From NCBI GenBank assembly GCA_045602385.1, contig JAZSBL010000001.1, forward strand, positions 1 through 59,876: 59,876 nt of DNA, read 5' to 3'. The DNA comes from SVTX01 sp045602385. Lineage in GTDB: Bacteria > Bacillota > Clostridia > Oscillospirales > CAG-272. The number at the start of each line of letters is the position of its first letter. Positions within the stretch are counted from its first letter, which is position 1. Both the position numbers and the translations under genes were made by a program. The notes beneath the pieces are model-generated. The model was not told the origin of the DNA. It ran no database searches and saw only the letters and a program-made list of their open reading frames with translations. Shown piece after piece: positions 9,208 through 18,201 of the stretch.

Positions 9208-11739
9208 TCAATGGCAGTCGAACCAGGTATCGCCTATCTCGGCCTCGACCTTAAGAGGAACGCTAAGCTTTACCGCGTTCTCCATCTCACTTATAAGAAG
9301 CTTGTAGACCTCGTCGGCATGCTCGCGTCGCGCTTCGACCAAAAGCTCATCATGCACCTGAAGCAATAGCCTTGCCTCAAGTCCGCTCTCCTTTAGCTTT
9401 TTATCAACGTTTATCATGGCGATCTTGATGATGTCCGCGCTTGTTCCCTGTATCGGGCTGTTTCTCGCGATCCTCTCGCCGAAATTGCGCACCATCTTAT
9501 TGGGGGCTGAAAGCTCGGGGATATAGCGGCGGCGCGAGAACATTGTGACGGTGTATCCGTCATTCTTTGCGCCTTCTATCGTATCCTCAAGATATTTTTC
9601 TATTCCGCTGTAGCTTGAAAGATAGCTCTCAATATATTCCTTTGCCTGCGCGCGTGAGATCTTGAGATCGTCGGCAAGCGAGAAATCTCCCATTCCGTAA
9701 AGGATTCCGAAGTTTACCGCCTTTGCCCTCTTTCGCATCTCGACGGTCACGTTTTCGGGCGAAACGCCGAACACGCGGCAGGAGGTCGCGGTGTGTATAT
9801 CCTCTCCCGACACGAATGCCGCGGTCATATGCTCGTCGCCCGACATATGCGCAAGAACGCGCAGCTCTATCTGCGAGTAGTCGGCATCTATCAGAACGTG
9901 GTCGGCATCACTTGCGGTGAAATATTTGCGGAAGCGTCTGCCCGCCTCTGTTCTTATCGGAATATTCTGCAAATTAGGATTTGCGGAGGAAAGTCTGCCC
10001 GTCGCGGTCCCCGTCTGCTTGAAGGTGGTGCGGCATCTTGAGTCAGAGCCAATAGTCTTGAGCAATCCGTCGACGTAGGTTCCCTTGAGCTTGGTCACCT
10101 GTCTGTATTCAAGAATATCGTCGATTATCGGGTGGTAGCGGCGCAGTCTTTCAAGCACGTCCGCGCTTGTCGAATATCCCGTCTTGGTCTTCTTTCCCGA
10201 CGGCAGCATAAGCTTCTCGAAAAGCACCTCGCCAAGCTGCTTTGGAGAGTTGATATTGAACTCCTCGCCCGCCGCCATGAATATTCTCGATTCAAGCGCG
10301 GTTGCGATATCGTCAAGCTCACGGCCGTATTCGCTGATTCCGTCGCAGTCAACGCGGCAGCCGACAAGCTCCATGTCGCAAAGGACCGCCGCAAGCGGCA
10401 TCTCTATCTCGTAAAGAAGCGAGAGCTGCCCGCTGCATTTAAGTCTTTCCTCTATTTTCTGCCACATTCTCGCGACGTAGGTAACAGAGCAGATATTCTC
10501 ATCAACGACTTCGCCGAGATATGTGGTAACAAGGCGTTCAAGATCGTATGAATTCTGGTTCGAGTCGTCAACGTAAGAAGCAAGCATGACATCAAAGTAA
10601 CAGCCTCGCCAACAGAGTCCGCGAGCTTCAAGCGCTTGATATACGCTCTTGCAATCAAGGCAAATTATCTTATGGCTATTAAGAAAATCAATCAACTCGC
10701 CGTCGATGCTTTCCAGTGTATAAACGGTCTTACCGTCGCAGAGCCTTGCATACTCACCGTCAAGGTCAAACGCGAAACATTCGCCATTAAGCGTCTTAAG
10801 CTCGCCCGGAGCAATATTTCTCTTCTCCGCAGCGCAGCACTCGTCCGCCTGCTCCGCCCTCACCTCGGGCTCGTCCTTATCAAGAGAAAGCTTTTTGATA
10901 GCGCCGAGAAGCTCGTAGCGCAAAAGCAGGGCGCGCGCCGCCTTGCGGTCTACACCTTTGTATTCAATATCCGAGAGCGTTATTCCAAGCGGAACGCTCT
11001 TACAAATAGTTGCAAGAGTTTTTGAGATATAGGCGCTCTCCTTGCCCGCAGAAAGCTTGGTCTTAACAGAATTGGTAAGACCCATCTTTTCGATGTTTTC
11101 GTATATTCCGTCAAGGCTTCCCGCCTCGGCTATCAGCTTGAACGCGGTCTTCTCGCCGATTCCGGGAACACCGGGGATATTATCCGAGCTATCACCCATA
11201 AGCGACTTTACGTCAACGTACTGATCTGCGCCAACACCGTATTTTTCAATGAACGCCGCCTCGTCAAAGACAACGGTATCGGTGTTCGTTGCAAGCAGAA
11301 CGCGCGTTGTCTTGCTGATAAGCTGAAGCGAATCGCGGTCACCTGTCAGCACGTACGCCTCCGTGTCGCCCTCCTCCTCTGCCATGTTCGAGAGCGTTCC
11401 GAGTATATCGTCTGCCTCGTAGCCCTCAAGCTCAAGCACGGAGATTCCGAGAGCGCGGCAAAGCTCCTTAGCCGCGGGAAATTGCTTGATAAGCTCCTCA
11501 GGGCTTGGTCTTCTGCCCGCCTTGTACTCCGAATACATGTTATGGCGGAAGGTGGGTGCCTTAAGGTCAAACGCCACCGCGATATAGTCGGGCGAAAGCG
11601 TTTCAAGCTGGCGCAAGAGCACGTTTACAAAGCCAAAGATGGCATTCGTGGGAAAGCCGTCCTTGGTGGACAAAAATCTTATTCCGTAAAACTGACGGTT
11701 CAAAATACTGTTTCCGTCAATGCAAAGCAGCTTCTTCAT
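9208..11739 (-). CDS. polA: DNA polymerase I
   Basis: PolA fills gaps and removes RNA primers. The 843 aa start with a 5'-3' exonuclease (FEN) domain that includes TGDRDSLQL and the helix-hairpin-helix GVPGIGEKTAFKLI near 190-204. The polymerase domain has motif A (LIDADYSQIELRVLAHMSGD), the O-helix (KRAKAVNFGILYGMG) and motif C (LLQVHDELLVEA). The middle domain appears degenerate: where a proofreading exonuclease has DxE, this one reads FAFDLDGEYA. The enzyme is therefore probably 3'-5' exonuclease-negative, as in many Firmicutes. It is monocistronic with its own promoter. Confidence 0.96.
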   Translation of the reverse strand: MKKLLCIDGNSILNRQFYGIRFLSTKDGFPTNAIFGFVNVLLRQLETLSPDYIAVAFDLKAPTFRHNMYSEYKAGRRPSPEELIKQFPAAKELCRALGISVLELEGYEADDILGTLSNMAEEEGDTEAYVLTGDRDSLQLISKTTRVLLATNTDTVVFDEAAFIEKYGVGADQYVDVKSLMGDSSDNIPGVPGIGEKTAFKLIAEAGSLDGIYENIEKMGLTNSVKTKLSAGKESAYISKTLATICKSVPLGITLSDIEYKGVDRKAARALLLRYELLGAIKKLSLDKDEPEVRAEQADECCAAEKRNIAPGELKTLNGECFAFDLDGEYARLCDGKTVYTLESIDGELIDFLNSHKIICLDCKSVYQALEARGLCWRGCYFDVMLASYVDDSNQNSYDLERLVTTYLGEVVDENICSVTYVARMWQKIEERLKCSGQLSLLYEIEMPLAAVLCDMELVGCRVDCDGISEYGRELDDIATALESRIFMAAGEEFNINSPKQLGEVLFEKLMLPSGKKTKTGYSTSADVLERLRRYHPIIDDILEYRQVTKLKGTYVDGLLKTIGSDSRCRTTFKQTGTATGRLSSANPNLQNIPIRTEAGRRFRKYFTASDADHVLIDADYSQIELRVLAHMSGDEHMTAAFVSGEDIHTATSCRVFGVSPENVTVEMRKRAKAVNFGILYGMGDFSLADDLKISRAQAKEYIESYLSSYSGIEKYLEDTIEGAKNDGYTVTMFSRRRYIPELSAPNKMVRNFGERIARNSPIQGTSADIIKIAMINVDKKLKESGLEARLLLQVHDELLVEARREHADEVYKLLISEMENAVKLSVPLKVEAEIGDTWFDCH

Positions 11740-11786
11740 GTGTGTTCGACCCGCTCCTCTAAGTGAAACTTTAAATTATATGTTCT

Positions 11787-11816
11787 ATTATACCATACCC
11801 CGTGGGGGATTGTCAA
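11787..11816 (-). promoter_or_regulatory. Promoter of polA with a palindromic spacer
   Basis: The minus strand shows TTGACA (11811-11816), an 18-bp spacer and TATAAT (11787-11792). The spacer contains CCCCACGGGG-like symmetry, which could be an operator or chance. Confidence 0.75.
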
Positions 11817-11937
11817 CAAAAACACGTCTTTTGAATGCTTTTTTTCAGCTTTTCGTCCCGGAATTCGGCCTTCGTCCACCACTTTCAAAAATATAGAAAA
11901 ATCGCCGATTTTTTTGAAATTTTTTCGACTTTTACTG

Positions 11938-11966
11938 TTGACATCGGAGAAAGACTATGCTATAAT
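11938..11966 (+). promoter_or_regulatory. Sigma-A promoter of the SH3 lipoprotein gene
   Basis: TTGACA (11938-11943), a 17-bp spacer and TATAAT (11961-11966) match the consensus exactly. A strong AGGAGGAAG ribosome site lies before the ATG at 12027. Confidence 0.9.
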
Positions 11967-12026
11967 TAATTTGTTGATTTATATTATAACAAATAAGGCC
12001 CAAAGGGCTTATTTCAGGAGGAAGAA

Positions 12027-12701
12027 ATGATTAAAAAGATTTTGGCATTGGTATTGGTGCTCTTGATGTCCGTTGCTCTTTTCGCATGCAACGACGGTGG
12101 CGAAGAGGAAGCGACCAGCGGCAACAAGATAAATATTAACGAGGAAACAGGCGCAAGCGAAGGCGAGACCGGCGCAGAGGTAGGAACAAGCGGCGTTGCA
12201 GGCGTTGAGATCGGTGACCCCAACGAGTACTCATACTCCGAGTGCAACGAGACCGTATACGTAAACAATCCCGATAGCGCGGTTACTCTCCGCTCCGCAA
12301 CATACGAGTCTAAGGGCTCTATTGCTCACGGAACATCTCTCCAGAGAATCGGCCTCAGCTCGGACGCGGGTAACTACTGGAGCAAGGTCGTTTACAACGA
12401 GGAGACATACTACGTTGCAACAAAGTTCCTTACAACATACAACATCAACAACATCGACGAGGGCTTCGTTGCAGTTGAAAAGGTCGTTGTTGTAAATGAC
12501 GAGACAGGCTCACTTAACATCCGTAACATCCCCACTTTCGAGGGTAGCGCAGTTATCGGTTGGGCAGTAGCAGGCGTTGAGACAAAGGTAGTTGCAGAGA
12601 ATGCTACGACAGGCTGGTACAAGGTTGAGTTCACTCCCTACGGTAGCACTGAGGTTGCATACGGCTACATCAAGTCCGGCGCAGACAACTTCGTTCAGTA
12701 A
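12027..12701 (+). CDS. SH3 domain lipoprotein
   Basis: A 224-aa exported lipoprotein. The signal peptide ends in the lipobox LFAC with the lipidated cysteine at C21. A Glu/Gly/Thr-rich linker follows (about 25-65), then two bacterial SH3-type repeats: VYVNNPDSAVTLRSATYES...NYWSKVVYNEETYYVATKFL and GSLNIRNIPTFEGSAVIGWA...GWYKVEFTPYGSTEVAYGYI. Such domains usually bind peptidoglycan or cell-wall components on the outer face of the membrane. The perfect promoter and ribosome-binding site suggest abundant expression. It is a single-gene unit with a terminator at 12721-12749. The ligand is unknown. Confidence 0.85.
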   Translation: MIKKILALVLVLLMSVALFACNDGGEEEATSGNKININEETGASEGETGAEVGTSGVAGVEIGDPNEYSYSECNETVYVNNPDSAVTLRSATYESKGSIAHGTSLQRIGLSSDAGNYWSKVVYNEETYYVATKFLTTYNINNIDEGFVAVEKVVVVNDETGSLNIRNIPTFEGSAVIGWAVAGVETKVVAENATTGWYKVEFTPYGSTEVAYGYIKSGADNFVQ

Positions 12702-12720
12702 TTTTGATATGAACAATAGA

Positions 12721-12749
12721 AAAGCGAGAGCGTGAAGCTCTCGCTTTTC
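12721..12749. terminator. Bidirectional terminator
   Basis: A 12-bp perfect stem AAAAGCGAGAGC / GCTCTCGCTTTT with a 5-nt loop lies between the lipoprotein gene and the converging flavin reductase gene. Confidence 0.9.
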
Positions 12750-12755
12750 TGTATC

Positions 12756-13346
12756 TTATTTGTGCTTTTTTTGTGTGCTTCCCTTTTTCTTTTTGACCGC
12801 GGAAAAGCCAAACTTGCCTATCTTCTTGCCAAGCTCGTAGTATTCGCCGTGCGCAAACGCCGCGAGATTCGCGCGGCCAAGGTCAAGCTTACCGTTCTTG
12901 TCAAGTAAAGCTTCGTCAACGTCAACCGCAACTATATCCGCCAAGAACATATCGTGCGTGCCTATCTTGATTATCTCGGTCACCTTGCATTCAAGCGACA
13001 AGGGGCTCTCTGCGATAAGCGGACAGGATATCTCGTTGGCGGCTTCCTTCGTAAGTCCGCACTTCGCGAACTTGTCCACCTTTGCCCCTGTGTATATTCC
13101 GCAATAGTCCGCCTTCTTTATAAGGCTTGCGGGGGTCAGGTTTATAACGAACTCTCCGCTCTCCTTTATAATATTGTAGGAGTGGCGCGACGGGCGCACG
13201 GATATATAGGTCTTTGGCGGAATGGTATTGATTATTCCCGTCCACGCGATCGTTATGATATTGGACTTCTCCATATCTCCGCAGCTAACCATAACGGGCG
13301 GCATGGGCGCGAGCAGCGCGCCGCCCTTCCATTTTTGCTTAGCCAT
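12756..13346 (-). CDS. Flavin reductase family protein (FMN-binding split barrel)
   Basis: A cytoplasmic FMN-binding protein of the flavin reductase-like family. Recognisable segments are MPPVMVSCGD at the N-terminus, NIITIAWTGIINTIPPKTYISVRPSRHSYNIIKESGEFVINL (flavin-binding face) and SPLSLECKVTEIIKIGTHDMFLADIV. An upstream in-frame ATG at 13365-13367 exists. The ATG at 13344-13346 is preferred because GAGGTG lies 6-7 nt before it, and the protein then begins MAKQKWKGG. Length is 196 aa. The physiological electron acceptor cannot be read from the sequence. It has its own promoter at 13385-13413. Confidence 0.88.
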   Translation of the reverse strand: MAKQKWKGGALLAPMPPVMVSCGDMEKSNIITIAWTGIINTIPPKTYISVRPSRHSYNIIKESGEFVINLTPASLIKKADYCGIYTGAKVDKFAKCGLTKEAANEISCPLIAESPLSLECKVTEIIKIGTHDMFLADIVAVDVDEALLDKNGKLDLGRANLAAFAHGEYYELGKKIGKFGFSAVKKKKGSTQKKHK

Positions 13347-13384
13347 ATCTTCACCTCGTAAAAACATGTTATAACTCTTGGATT

Positions 13385-13413
13385 ATTATACCATTTTCTA
13401 TAATAAAAGTCAA
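13385..13413 (-). promoter_or_regulatory. Promoter of the flavin reductase gene
   Basis: The minus strand reads TTGACT (13408-13413), a 17-bp spacer and TATAAT (13385-13390). It is back to back with the aminotransferase promoter. Confidence 0.8.
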
Positions 13414-13431
13414 CATTTTCGCCCGAAACAC

Positions 13432-13460
13432 TTGAAAAGCTCCTTGCGGGGTGGTATAAT
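13432..13460 (+). promoter_or_regulatory. Promoter of the aminotransferase gene
   Basis: TTGAAA (13432-13437), a 17-bp spacer and TATAAT (13455-13460) lie 33 bp before the ATG. Confidence 0.8.
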
Positions 13461-13493
13461 TTTATATTATATGAAATTTGTACGGGGGTATAT

Positions 13494-14711
13494 ATGAATT
13501 ACACCTTTTCAAATAAAATAGCAAGTCTTAAGCCAAGCGCGATACGAGAGATACTCAAGGCTCCAGTGACCGAGGACACCATCTCCTTTGCCGCAGGTAA
13601 TCCCGCGCCCGAATCCTTCCCCGTTGAGGATATGGCGCGCATCTCTGCCTCGATATACGAAAGCACCCCCATCCCTGCGCTGCAGTACGGTGTGACCGAC
13701 GGCTACGAGCCTCTGCGCCGAGAGATAGCGAAAAGACAGAAGGAAAAATTCAATATCGGTAAATCTATCTCCGCGGGCGACGCCTTTGACGACACCACGA
13801 TAATCGTTTCGGGCGGTCAGCAAGGTATAGAGCTTGCCTGCAAGGTCTTCTGCAACGAGGGTGACGCGGTGATATGCGAAAACCCCACCTTTATCGGCGC
13901 GCTAAACGCCTTCCGCTCCAACGGCGCAACTCCTGTCGGCGTCACGCTTGATGAGGACGGAATGAATATCGAGGAGCTTGAGGCTGCAATTCAGAATACG
14001 CCTAACGCAAGGCTCATTTACGTTATTCCCACCTTCCAGAATCCAAGCGGAATAACCACCTCATACGAAAAGAGAGTTAAAATATACGCTCTTGCGAAAA
14101 AATACGGCCTTATGATACTTGAGGACAACCCCTACGGCGAGCTTCGCTTTGCGGGCGAGGATATCCCCACCATCAAGAGCTTGGACGAGGACGGTATAGT
14201 AATATACTGCTCCACATTCTCAAAGATACTCTCTGCGGGAATGCGAGTGGGCTTTGTTATCGCTCCCGACGCGGTCGCATCCAAAATGGTAGTATCAAAG
14301 CAGACAAGTGACGTGCATACCAACCTCTTTTTCCAGATGCTCTGCCACAGATACATGACCGAGTGCGACATCGACGGACACATAAAGGATATTCAGGGCA
14401 TATACCGTCATAAATGCACACTTATGCTCGATGCCCTTGAGCGCGAGATGCCAAAGGCAGTGAAATTCACACGACCCGAGGGCGGACTCTTTATCCTATG
14501 CACGCTCCCCGACTCTATTGACGCGATGGCTTATATAAAGGAAGCTACCGCACGCAACGTGCGCGTTGTTCCGGGCGCGACCTTCGACTGCGACACCGAT
14601 GCGACCTCACAGTCCTTCAGGCTTAATTTCAGCACTCCGAGCGACGAGCAGATAGTAGCGGGCGTCAAGATTCTCGGCGACTTGGCGCGAAAATTTGGCA
14701 TAGGCTCTTGA
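13494..14711 (+). CDS. PLP-dependent aminotransferase, class I/II (AraT/2-aminoadipate type)
   Basis: A cytoplasmic fold-type I aminotransferase of 405 aa, resembling aromatic or 2-aminoadipate aminotransferases. Key signatures are SGGQQGIELACKVF (cofactor phosphate region), NPTFIGALNAF, IPTFQNPSGITTS, EDNPYGELRF and STFSKILSAGMRVGF, which holds the Schiff-base lysine. The C-terminal arginine region reads SFRLNFSTP. It is followed directly by the trpS promoter, whose -35 overlaps the stop codon. No trp biosynthesis genes are nearby, so an amino-acid specificity is not assigned. It is monocistronic. Confidence 0.9.
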   Translation: MNYTFSNKIASLKPSAIREILKAPVTEDTISFAAGNPAPESFPVEDMARISASIYESTPIPALQYGVTDGYEPLRREIAKRQKEKFNIGKSISAGDAFDDTTIIVSGGQQGIELACKVFCNEGDAVICENPTFIGALNAFRSNGATPVGVTLDEDGMNIEELEAAIQNTPNARLIYVIPTFQNPSGITTSYEKRVKIYALAKKYGLMILEDNPYGELRFAGEDIPTIKSLDEDGIVIYCSTFSKILSAGMRVGFVIAPDAVASKMVVSKQTSDVHTNLFFQMLCHRYMTECDIDGHIKDIQGIYRHKCTLMLDALEREMPKAVKFTRPEGGLFILCTLPDSIDAMAYIKEATARNVRVVPGATFDCDTDATSQSFRLNFSTPSDEQIVAGVKILGDLARKFGIGS

Positions 14712-14736
14712 CAATTATATAAATGAGTGTTATAAT
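14708..14736 (+). promoter_or_regulatory. Promoter of the T-box-trpS transcript
   Basis: TTGACA (14708-14713), a 17-bp spacer and TATAAT (14731-14736). The -35 box overlaps the TGA stop of the aminotransferase gene. Confidence 0.88.
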
Positions 14737-14744
14737 CAACTAAA

Positions 14745-14985
14745 CCGATGAGAAAGAGTAGTATGGCTCTTCCCTATCTCAAAGCGAGTCGCAGGCGGTG
14801 TGAGTGCGGCAGACACAGGGGCTTGAATGGACTTTCGAGGGCTGACAGAAAGGCGTTTGCCGAGTATGAAGGACGGGACACGCCGTTACGTGTAAAAGTG
14901 GAGGAGCATTCCTCAACCGTGGGTGGTACCGCGGATCTATTCTATGTAGATTCGTCCCCGACAGTTTTTCTGTCGGGGACTTTTA
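14745..14985 (+). promoter_or_regulatory. T-box riboswitch, tryptophan-specific
   Basis: A transcribed leader senses uncharged tRNA-Trp and allows read-through into trpS. The T-box core TGGTACCGCG is at 14924-14933. It is followed by the terminator stem GTCCCCGACAG / CTGTCGGGGAC (14954-14964, 14970-14980) and a T-rich run. In stem I the specifier loop reads GAA-TGG-AC with the Trp codon TGG at 14828-14830, agreeing with the downstream gene. An apparent 87-codon reading frame across this leader is not a gene. Confidence 0.93.
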
Positions 14986-15017
14986 TTTTTACTATATCTC
15001 AAAAGGAGTAACATATT

Positions 15018-16019
15018 ATGTTTCAGGATCAAAAAGTATCGTTTTCGGGCGTTCAGCCAAGCGGCAACCTGACTATTGGCAACTATCTCGGCGCGATCAA
15101 GAATTTCTCGGCATATTCCGAGCAGTACAAGTGCTTTTACTGCGTGGTCGACGAGCATGCGATAACAGTCCGTCAGGTACCCGCAGACCTTCGCCGCCGC
15201 ACCTACGAAACGCTGGCGCTTTATATGGCATGCGGTCTTGACCCCGACAAGAACACTCTTTACGTTCAGTCACACGTCAAGGAGCACGCAGAGCTTGCAT
15301 GGCTACTCAATTGCTTTACAGGCTTTGGCGAGCTTTCCAGAATGACTCAGTTCAAGGATAAATCTCAGAAGCACGCAGATAATATCAACGCGGGACTCTT
15401 TACCTATCCCGTCCTCATGGCGGCGGACATTCTTCTCTACCAGACCGACGTGGTTCCCGTAGGAATTGACCAGAAGCAGCACGTTGAGCTTTGCCGCGAC
15501 ATTGCAAACCGCTTCAACGCTATCTACCCCGATACCTTCACCATTCCCGAACCTATAATGGCAAAGAGCGGCGCGAAGATAATGTCGCTTGCAGATCCTA
15601 CAAAGAAGATGAGCAAGTCGGACGAAAATACCAATGCAGTCGTTTACATTCTTGACGACCGCGACACTATAATCCGCAAGTTCAAGCGCGCGGTCACCGA
15701 CTCCGATACATGCGTGCGCTTTGCGGACGGCAAGGACGGTATCAATAACCTTATGACTATCTACTCGGTATTCACAGGCAAGTCGCTTGAGGAGATCGAG
15801 CGCGAATTCGACGGCCGCGGATACGGCGACTTCAAAATGGCGGTCGGTGAGGTATGCGCCGACGCGCTTGCCCCCGTGCAGGATAAGTTCAAGACCTTTA
15901 TGTCAGATAAGGCTCAGCTCGAAGCACAGATGAAGAAGGGCGCGGAGGAAGCCTCCTACGTCGCCCGCCGCACACTCTCCAAGGTTCAGAAAAAGCTCGG
16001 CTTCGTGCAGGTGAGATAA
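15018..16019 (+). CDS. trpS: Tryptophanyl-tRNA synthetase
   Basis: A class I aminoacyl-tRNA synthetase that charges tRNA-Trp. The 333 aa are the normal bacterial length. The HIGH-type motif appears as PSGNLTIGNYLG (about 13-24), and the KMSKS loop as KKMSKSDEN near 195. Other conserved blocks are AADILLYQTDVVPVGIDQKQHVEL and GFGELSRMTQFKDK. The ATG follows AAAAGGAG at good spacing. Its T-box leader has a matching TGG specifier, so expression rises when charged tRNA-Trp is scarce. Confidence 0.97.
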   Translation: MFQDQKVSFSGVQPSGNLTIGNYLGAIKNFSAYSEQYKCFYCVVDEHAITVRQVPADLRRRTYETLALYMACGLDPDKNTLYVQSHVKEHAELAWLLNCFTGFGELSRMTQFKDKSQKHADNINAGLFTYPVLMAADILLYQTDVVPVGIDQKQHVELCRDIANRFNAIYPDTFTIPEPIMAKSGAKIMSLADPTKKMSKSDENTNAVVYILDDRDTIIRKFKRAVTDSDTCVRFADGKDGINNLMTIYSVFTGKSLEEIEREFDGRGYGDFKMAVGEVCADALAPVQDKFKTFMSDKAQLEAQMKKGAEEASYVARRTLSKVQKKLGFVQVR

Positions 16020-16033
16020 GGGGGAGGCGTGCC

Positions 16034-16065
16034 GGGGAAACCTTTTTGGAAAAAAGGGTTTCCCC
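16034..16065. repeat. Imperfect inverted repeat after trpS
   Basis: GGGGAAACC and GGTTTCCCC arms enclose a T5/A6 core (the stem continues with one bulged G). It may act as the trpS terminator or be an intergenic repeat element. No clean T tract follows. Confidence 0.45.
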
Positions 16066-16166
16066 AGACCCCTTCCAAAAACCTTTAATAGATGGGCTTG
16101 TTTAAGAATATAGCCCATTGGTTGACAGTTTATAAATAAAAATCGATAGAAAGGATTTGGTACATA

Positions 16167-16943
16167 ATGAAAGAACTTATTAAGGTTGAAAATCTTTCAA
16201 AAAGCTTTAAGTTATCCTCAAAACAGCAGAAAATAGAAAAAACAAGCGAAAAGGTAAGGCGCGCGGTAAACCGATTGTCCTTCGAGGCGTACGAGGGCGA
16301 AATATTCGGGCTTTTAGGACCTAACGGAGCCGGAAAAACGACTACATTGCGCATGCTTGCAACGCTTATCAAGCCCGATTCGGGCGACGCGCTCATCGAT
16401 GGCTGCAGTATCGTCAAAAAGCCAGACGAGGTACGCTCCAAGATAGGATTTCTGACAAGTGAGCTTAAGCTTGAGGAATTCTTTACTCCAAACTACCTCT
16501 TTGACTTCTTCTCCTCTCTTCACGGCATTTCTCCTGAAATTGCGGCAAAGAGAAAACGCGAGCTTTTCTCTCGCTTCGGCATAAACCGCTTTGCGGAGGT
16601 CAAGGTTGCCGATATGTCAACGGGTATGAAGCAGAAGACCTCTCTTGCGATCTCGCTGGTCCACGACCCCGATATTATTATATTTGACGAGCCGACAAAC
16701 GGCCTTGACGTCATAACCGCAAAAACGGTTACAGACTTCCTTTTATATCTTAAGGAGCAGAAAAAGACGATAATCGTATCGACCCACATCTTCACCCTTA
16801 TAGAAAAACTCTGCGACTGCGTTGGAATCATAATAGACGGCAAGATGGTATGCTGCGGCGATCTTACGGAAATATGCGCGGGCAAATCGCTTGAGGACAG
16901 ATTCTTTGACATTTTCACCGAATACAACGGAGGTGAGATCTAA
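16167..16943 (+). CDS. ABC transporter ATP-binding protein (NatA-like)
   Basis: The 258-aa nucleotide-binding subunit of an ABC-2 type exporter. It has Walker A GPNGAGKTTTLRML (near 50-63), the signature-like segment DMSTGMKQKTSLAISL, Walker B IIIFDEPTNGLD and the switch histidine in VSTHIFTLIEKLCD. Similarity is closest to the NatA/Na+-efflux and drug-exporter groups, but no substrate can be deduced. The stop codon TAA overlaps the ATG of the permease gene by one base, showing translational coupling. An AAAGG ribosome site precedes its ATG. Confidence 0.9.
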   Translation: MKELIKVENLSKSFKLSSKQQKIEKTSEKVRRAVNRLSFEAYEGEIFGLLGPNGAGKTTTLRMLATLIKPDSGDALIDGCSIVKKPDEVRSKIGFLTSELKLEEFFTPNYLFDFFSSLHGISPEIAAKRKRELFSRFGINRFAEVKVADMSTGMKQKTSLAISLVHDPDIIIFDEPTNGLDVITAKTVTDFLLYLKEQKKTIIVSTHIFTLIEKLCDCVGIIIDGKMVCCGDLTEICAGKSLEDRFFDIFTEYNGGEI

Positions 16944-18115
16944 TGAAAAACAATGCTATTTTCAAGATATTCAAAAAGGAGCTTGACCGTTTCTTCAAGG
17001 ACAGGCGCACACTCATCGCGCTTATTATGCCCGGTATACTTATATATCTTATTTATTCCCTTATGGGATCGTTTATGCAAGACGCCTTTATGCCCGACGA
17101 GGAATACGTACCTACGATCTATTCAGTGGGCGCGCCCCAAGAAATAACGGCAACCTTCGCGGCGGCAGGATATGAATTCACCCCGTCAACAGACATAGAA
17201 GCGGAAAAGCAGCAGATAGCCAACGACGAGGCTGATATACTGATTATTTTCCCCGAAAACTTTGTAGCCGATATGCTCGCGTATGTACCCAATCCCGCTA
17301 TTCCCGCGCCAAACGTCGAGATATACTATAATTCGGCAAGCACCAATTCCTCAACGGCATTTCAGACCGTAACAGCCATTCTCGACTCAATGGAGTCTTC
17401 TCTCTCCAACAAGTTTGATATAAACAACTCTCAAGACGCACAGTTCGACCTCGCCTCCAACGAGGATATAACGGGCATGATATTCTCAATGATGATGCCT
17501 ATGCTCATGATGATGCTTCTCTTCTCCGGCTGTATGGCGGTTGCTCCCGAATCGATCGCGGGCGAAAAGGAAAGAGGCACGATAGCGACCCTGCTGATCA
17601 CACCCGCCAAGCGTTCGCATATCGCGATAGGTAAGATACTCGCGCTCTCGGTGATGGCGCTTATAAGCGGCGCGTCCAGCACCATAGGAACACTTCTCTC
17701 GCTTCCCAAGCTTATGGGCGGCGCGGTAGAGCTCAGCGATGCTACCTATAACGCAGCTGATTACGTTATGCTTGCGGCGGTCATTCTTTCAACCGTGCTT
17801 GTATTCATCACCCTGATCTCGATCATTTCCGCGTATGCAAAGACAGTCAAGGAGGCAGGAACCTATCTCACCCCCCTTATGATAATGTCCATGCTGGTTG
17901 GACTTTCGGGAATGATGGGAGATGCCGCGACAAATCCCGCGCTCTACGCTATCCCGATATTCAACAGCGTACAGAGCATGATCGGTATCTTCTCATTTGA
18001 CGGAAATGCAATAAACGTGATCATCACGGTTTGTACAAACATCGCATTTACAGCTGTCGGCATTTTCGCGCTGACCAGAATGTTCAACAGCGAAAAGATC
18101 ATGTTCAACAGATAA
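16943..18115 (+). CDS. ABC transporter permease (NatB-like, ABC-2 family)
   Basis: A 390-aa integral membrane partner of the preceding ATPase. The N-terminal membrane segment (LIALIMPGILIYLIYSLMGSF) is followed by an extracytoplasmic domain of about 130 aa. A cluster of five or so further hydrophobic spans begins with MIFSMMMPMLMMMLLFSGCMAVAP. The motif GEKERGTIATLLITPAKRSHIAIGKI is typical of ABC-2/NatB permeases. The external loop suggests substrate capture or efflux coupling at the outer face. A strong terminator at 18118-18149 ends the two-gene operon. Confidence 0.88.
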   Translation: MKNNAIFKIFKKELDRFFKDRRTLIALIMPGILIYLIYSLMGSFMQDAFMPDEEYVPTIYSVGAPQEITATFAAAGYEFTPSTDIEAEKQQIANDEADILIIFPENFVADMLAYVPNPAIPAPNVEIYYNSASTNSSTAFQTVTAILDSMESSLSNKFDINNSQDAQFDLASNEDITGMIFSMMMPMLMMMLLFSGCMAVAPESIAGEKERGTIATLLITPAKRSHIAIGKILALSVMALISGASSTIGTLLSLPKLMGGAVELSDATYNAADYVMLAAVILSTVLVFITLISIISAYAKTVKEAGTYLTPLMIMSMLVGLSGMMGDAATNPALYAIPIFNSVQSMIGIFSFDGNAINVIITVCTNIAFTAVGIFALTRMFNSEKIMFNR

Positions 18116-18117
18116 AT

Positions 18118-18149
18118 AAAAAGCCTCTCGGATACCGAGAGGCTTTTTT
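18118..18149. terminator. Terminator after the ABC exporter
   Basis: GCCTCTCGG / CCGAGAGGC with a 3-nt loop is flanked by A5 and T6 runs. Confidence 0.92.
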
Positions 18150-18201
18150 ACACCTTATTTTATTAAGTTTACTTAATTTCGCCTAATATTAATTAAGTTT
18201 A

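Noticed and set aside
13346..13367. Longer N-terminus for the flavin reductase
   Set aside because: The extra seven residues have no ribosome site; GAGGTG fits the ATG at 13346.
14748..15011. 87-codon frame before trpS
   Set aside because: The stretch is a T-box leader. Specifier, T-box and terminator occupy the whole frame.
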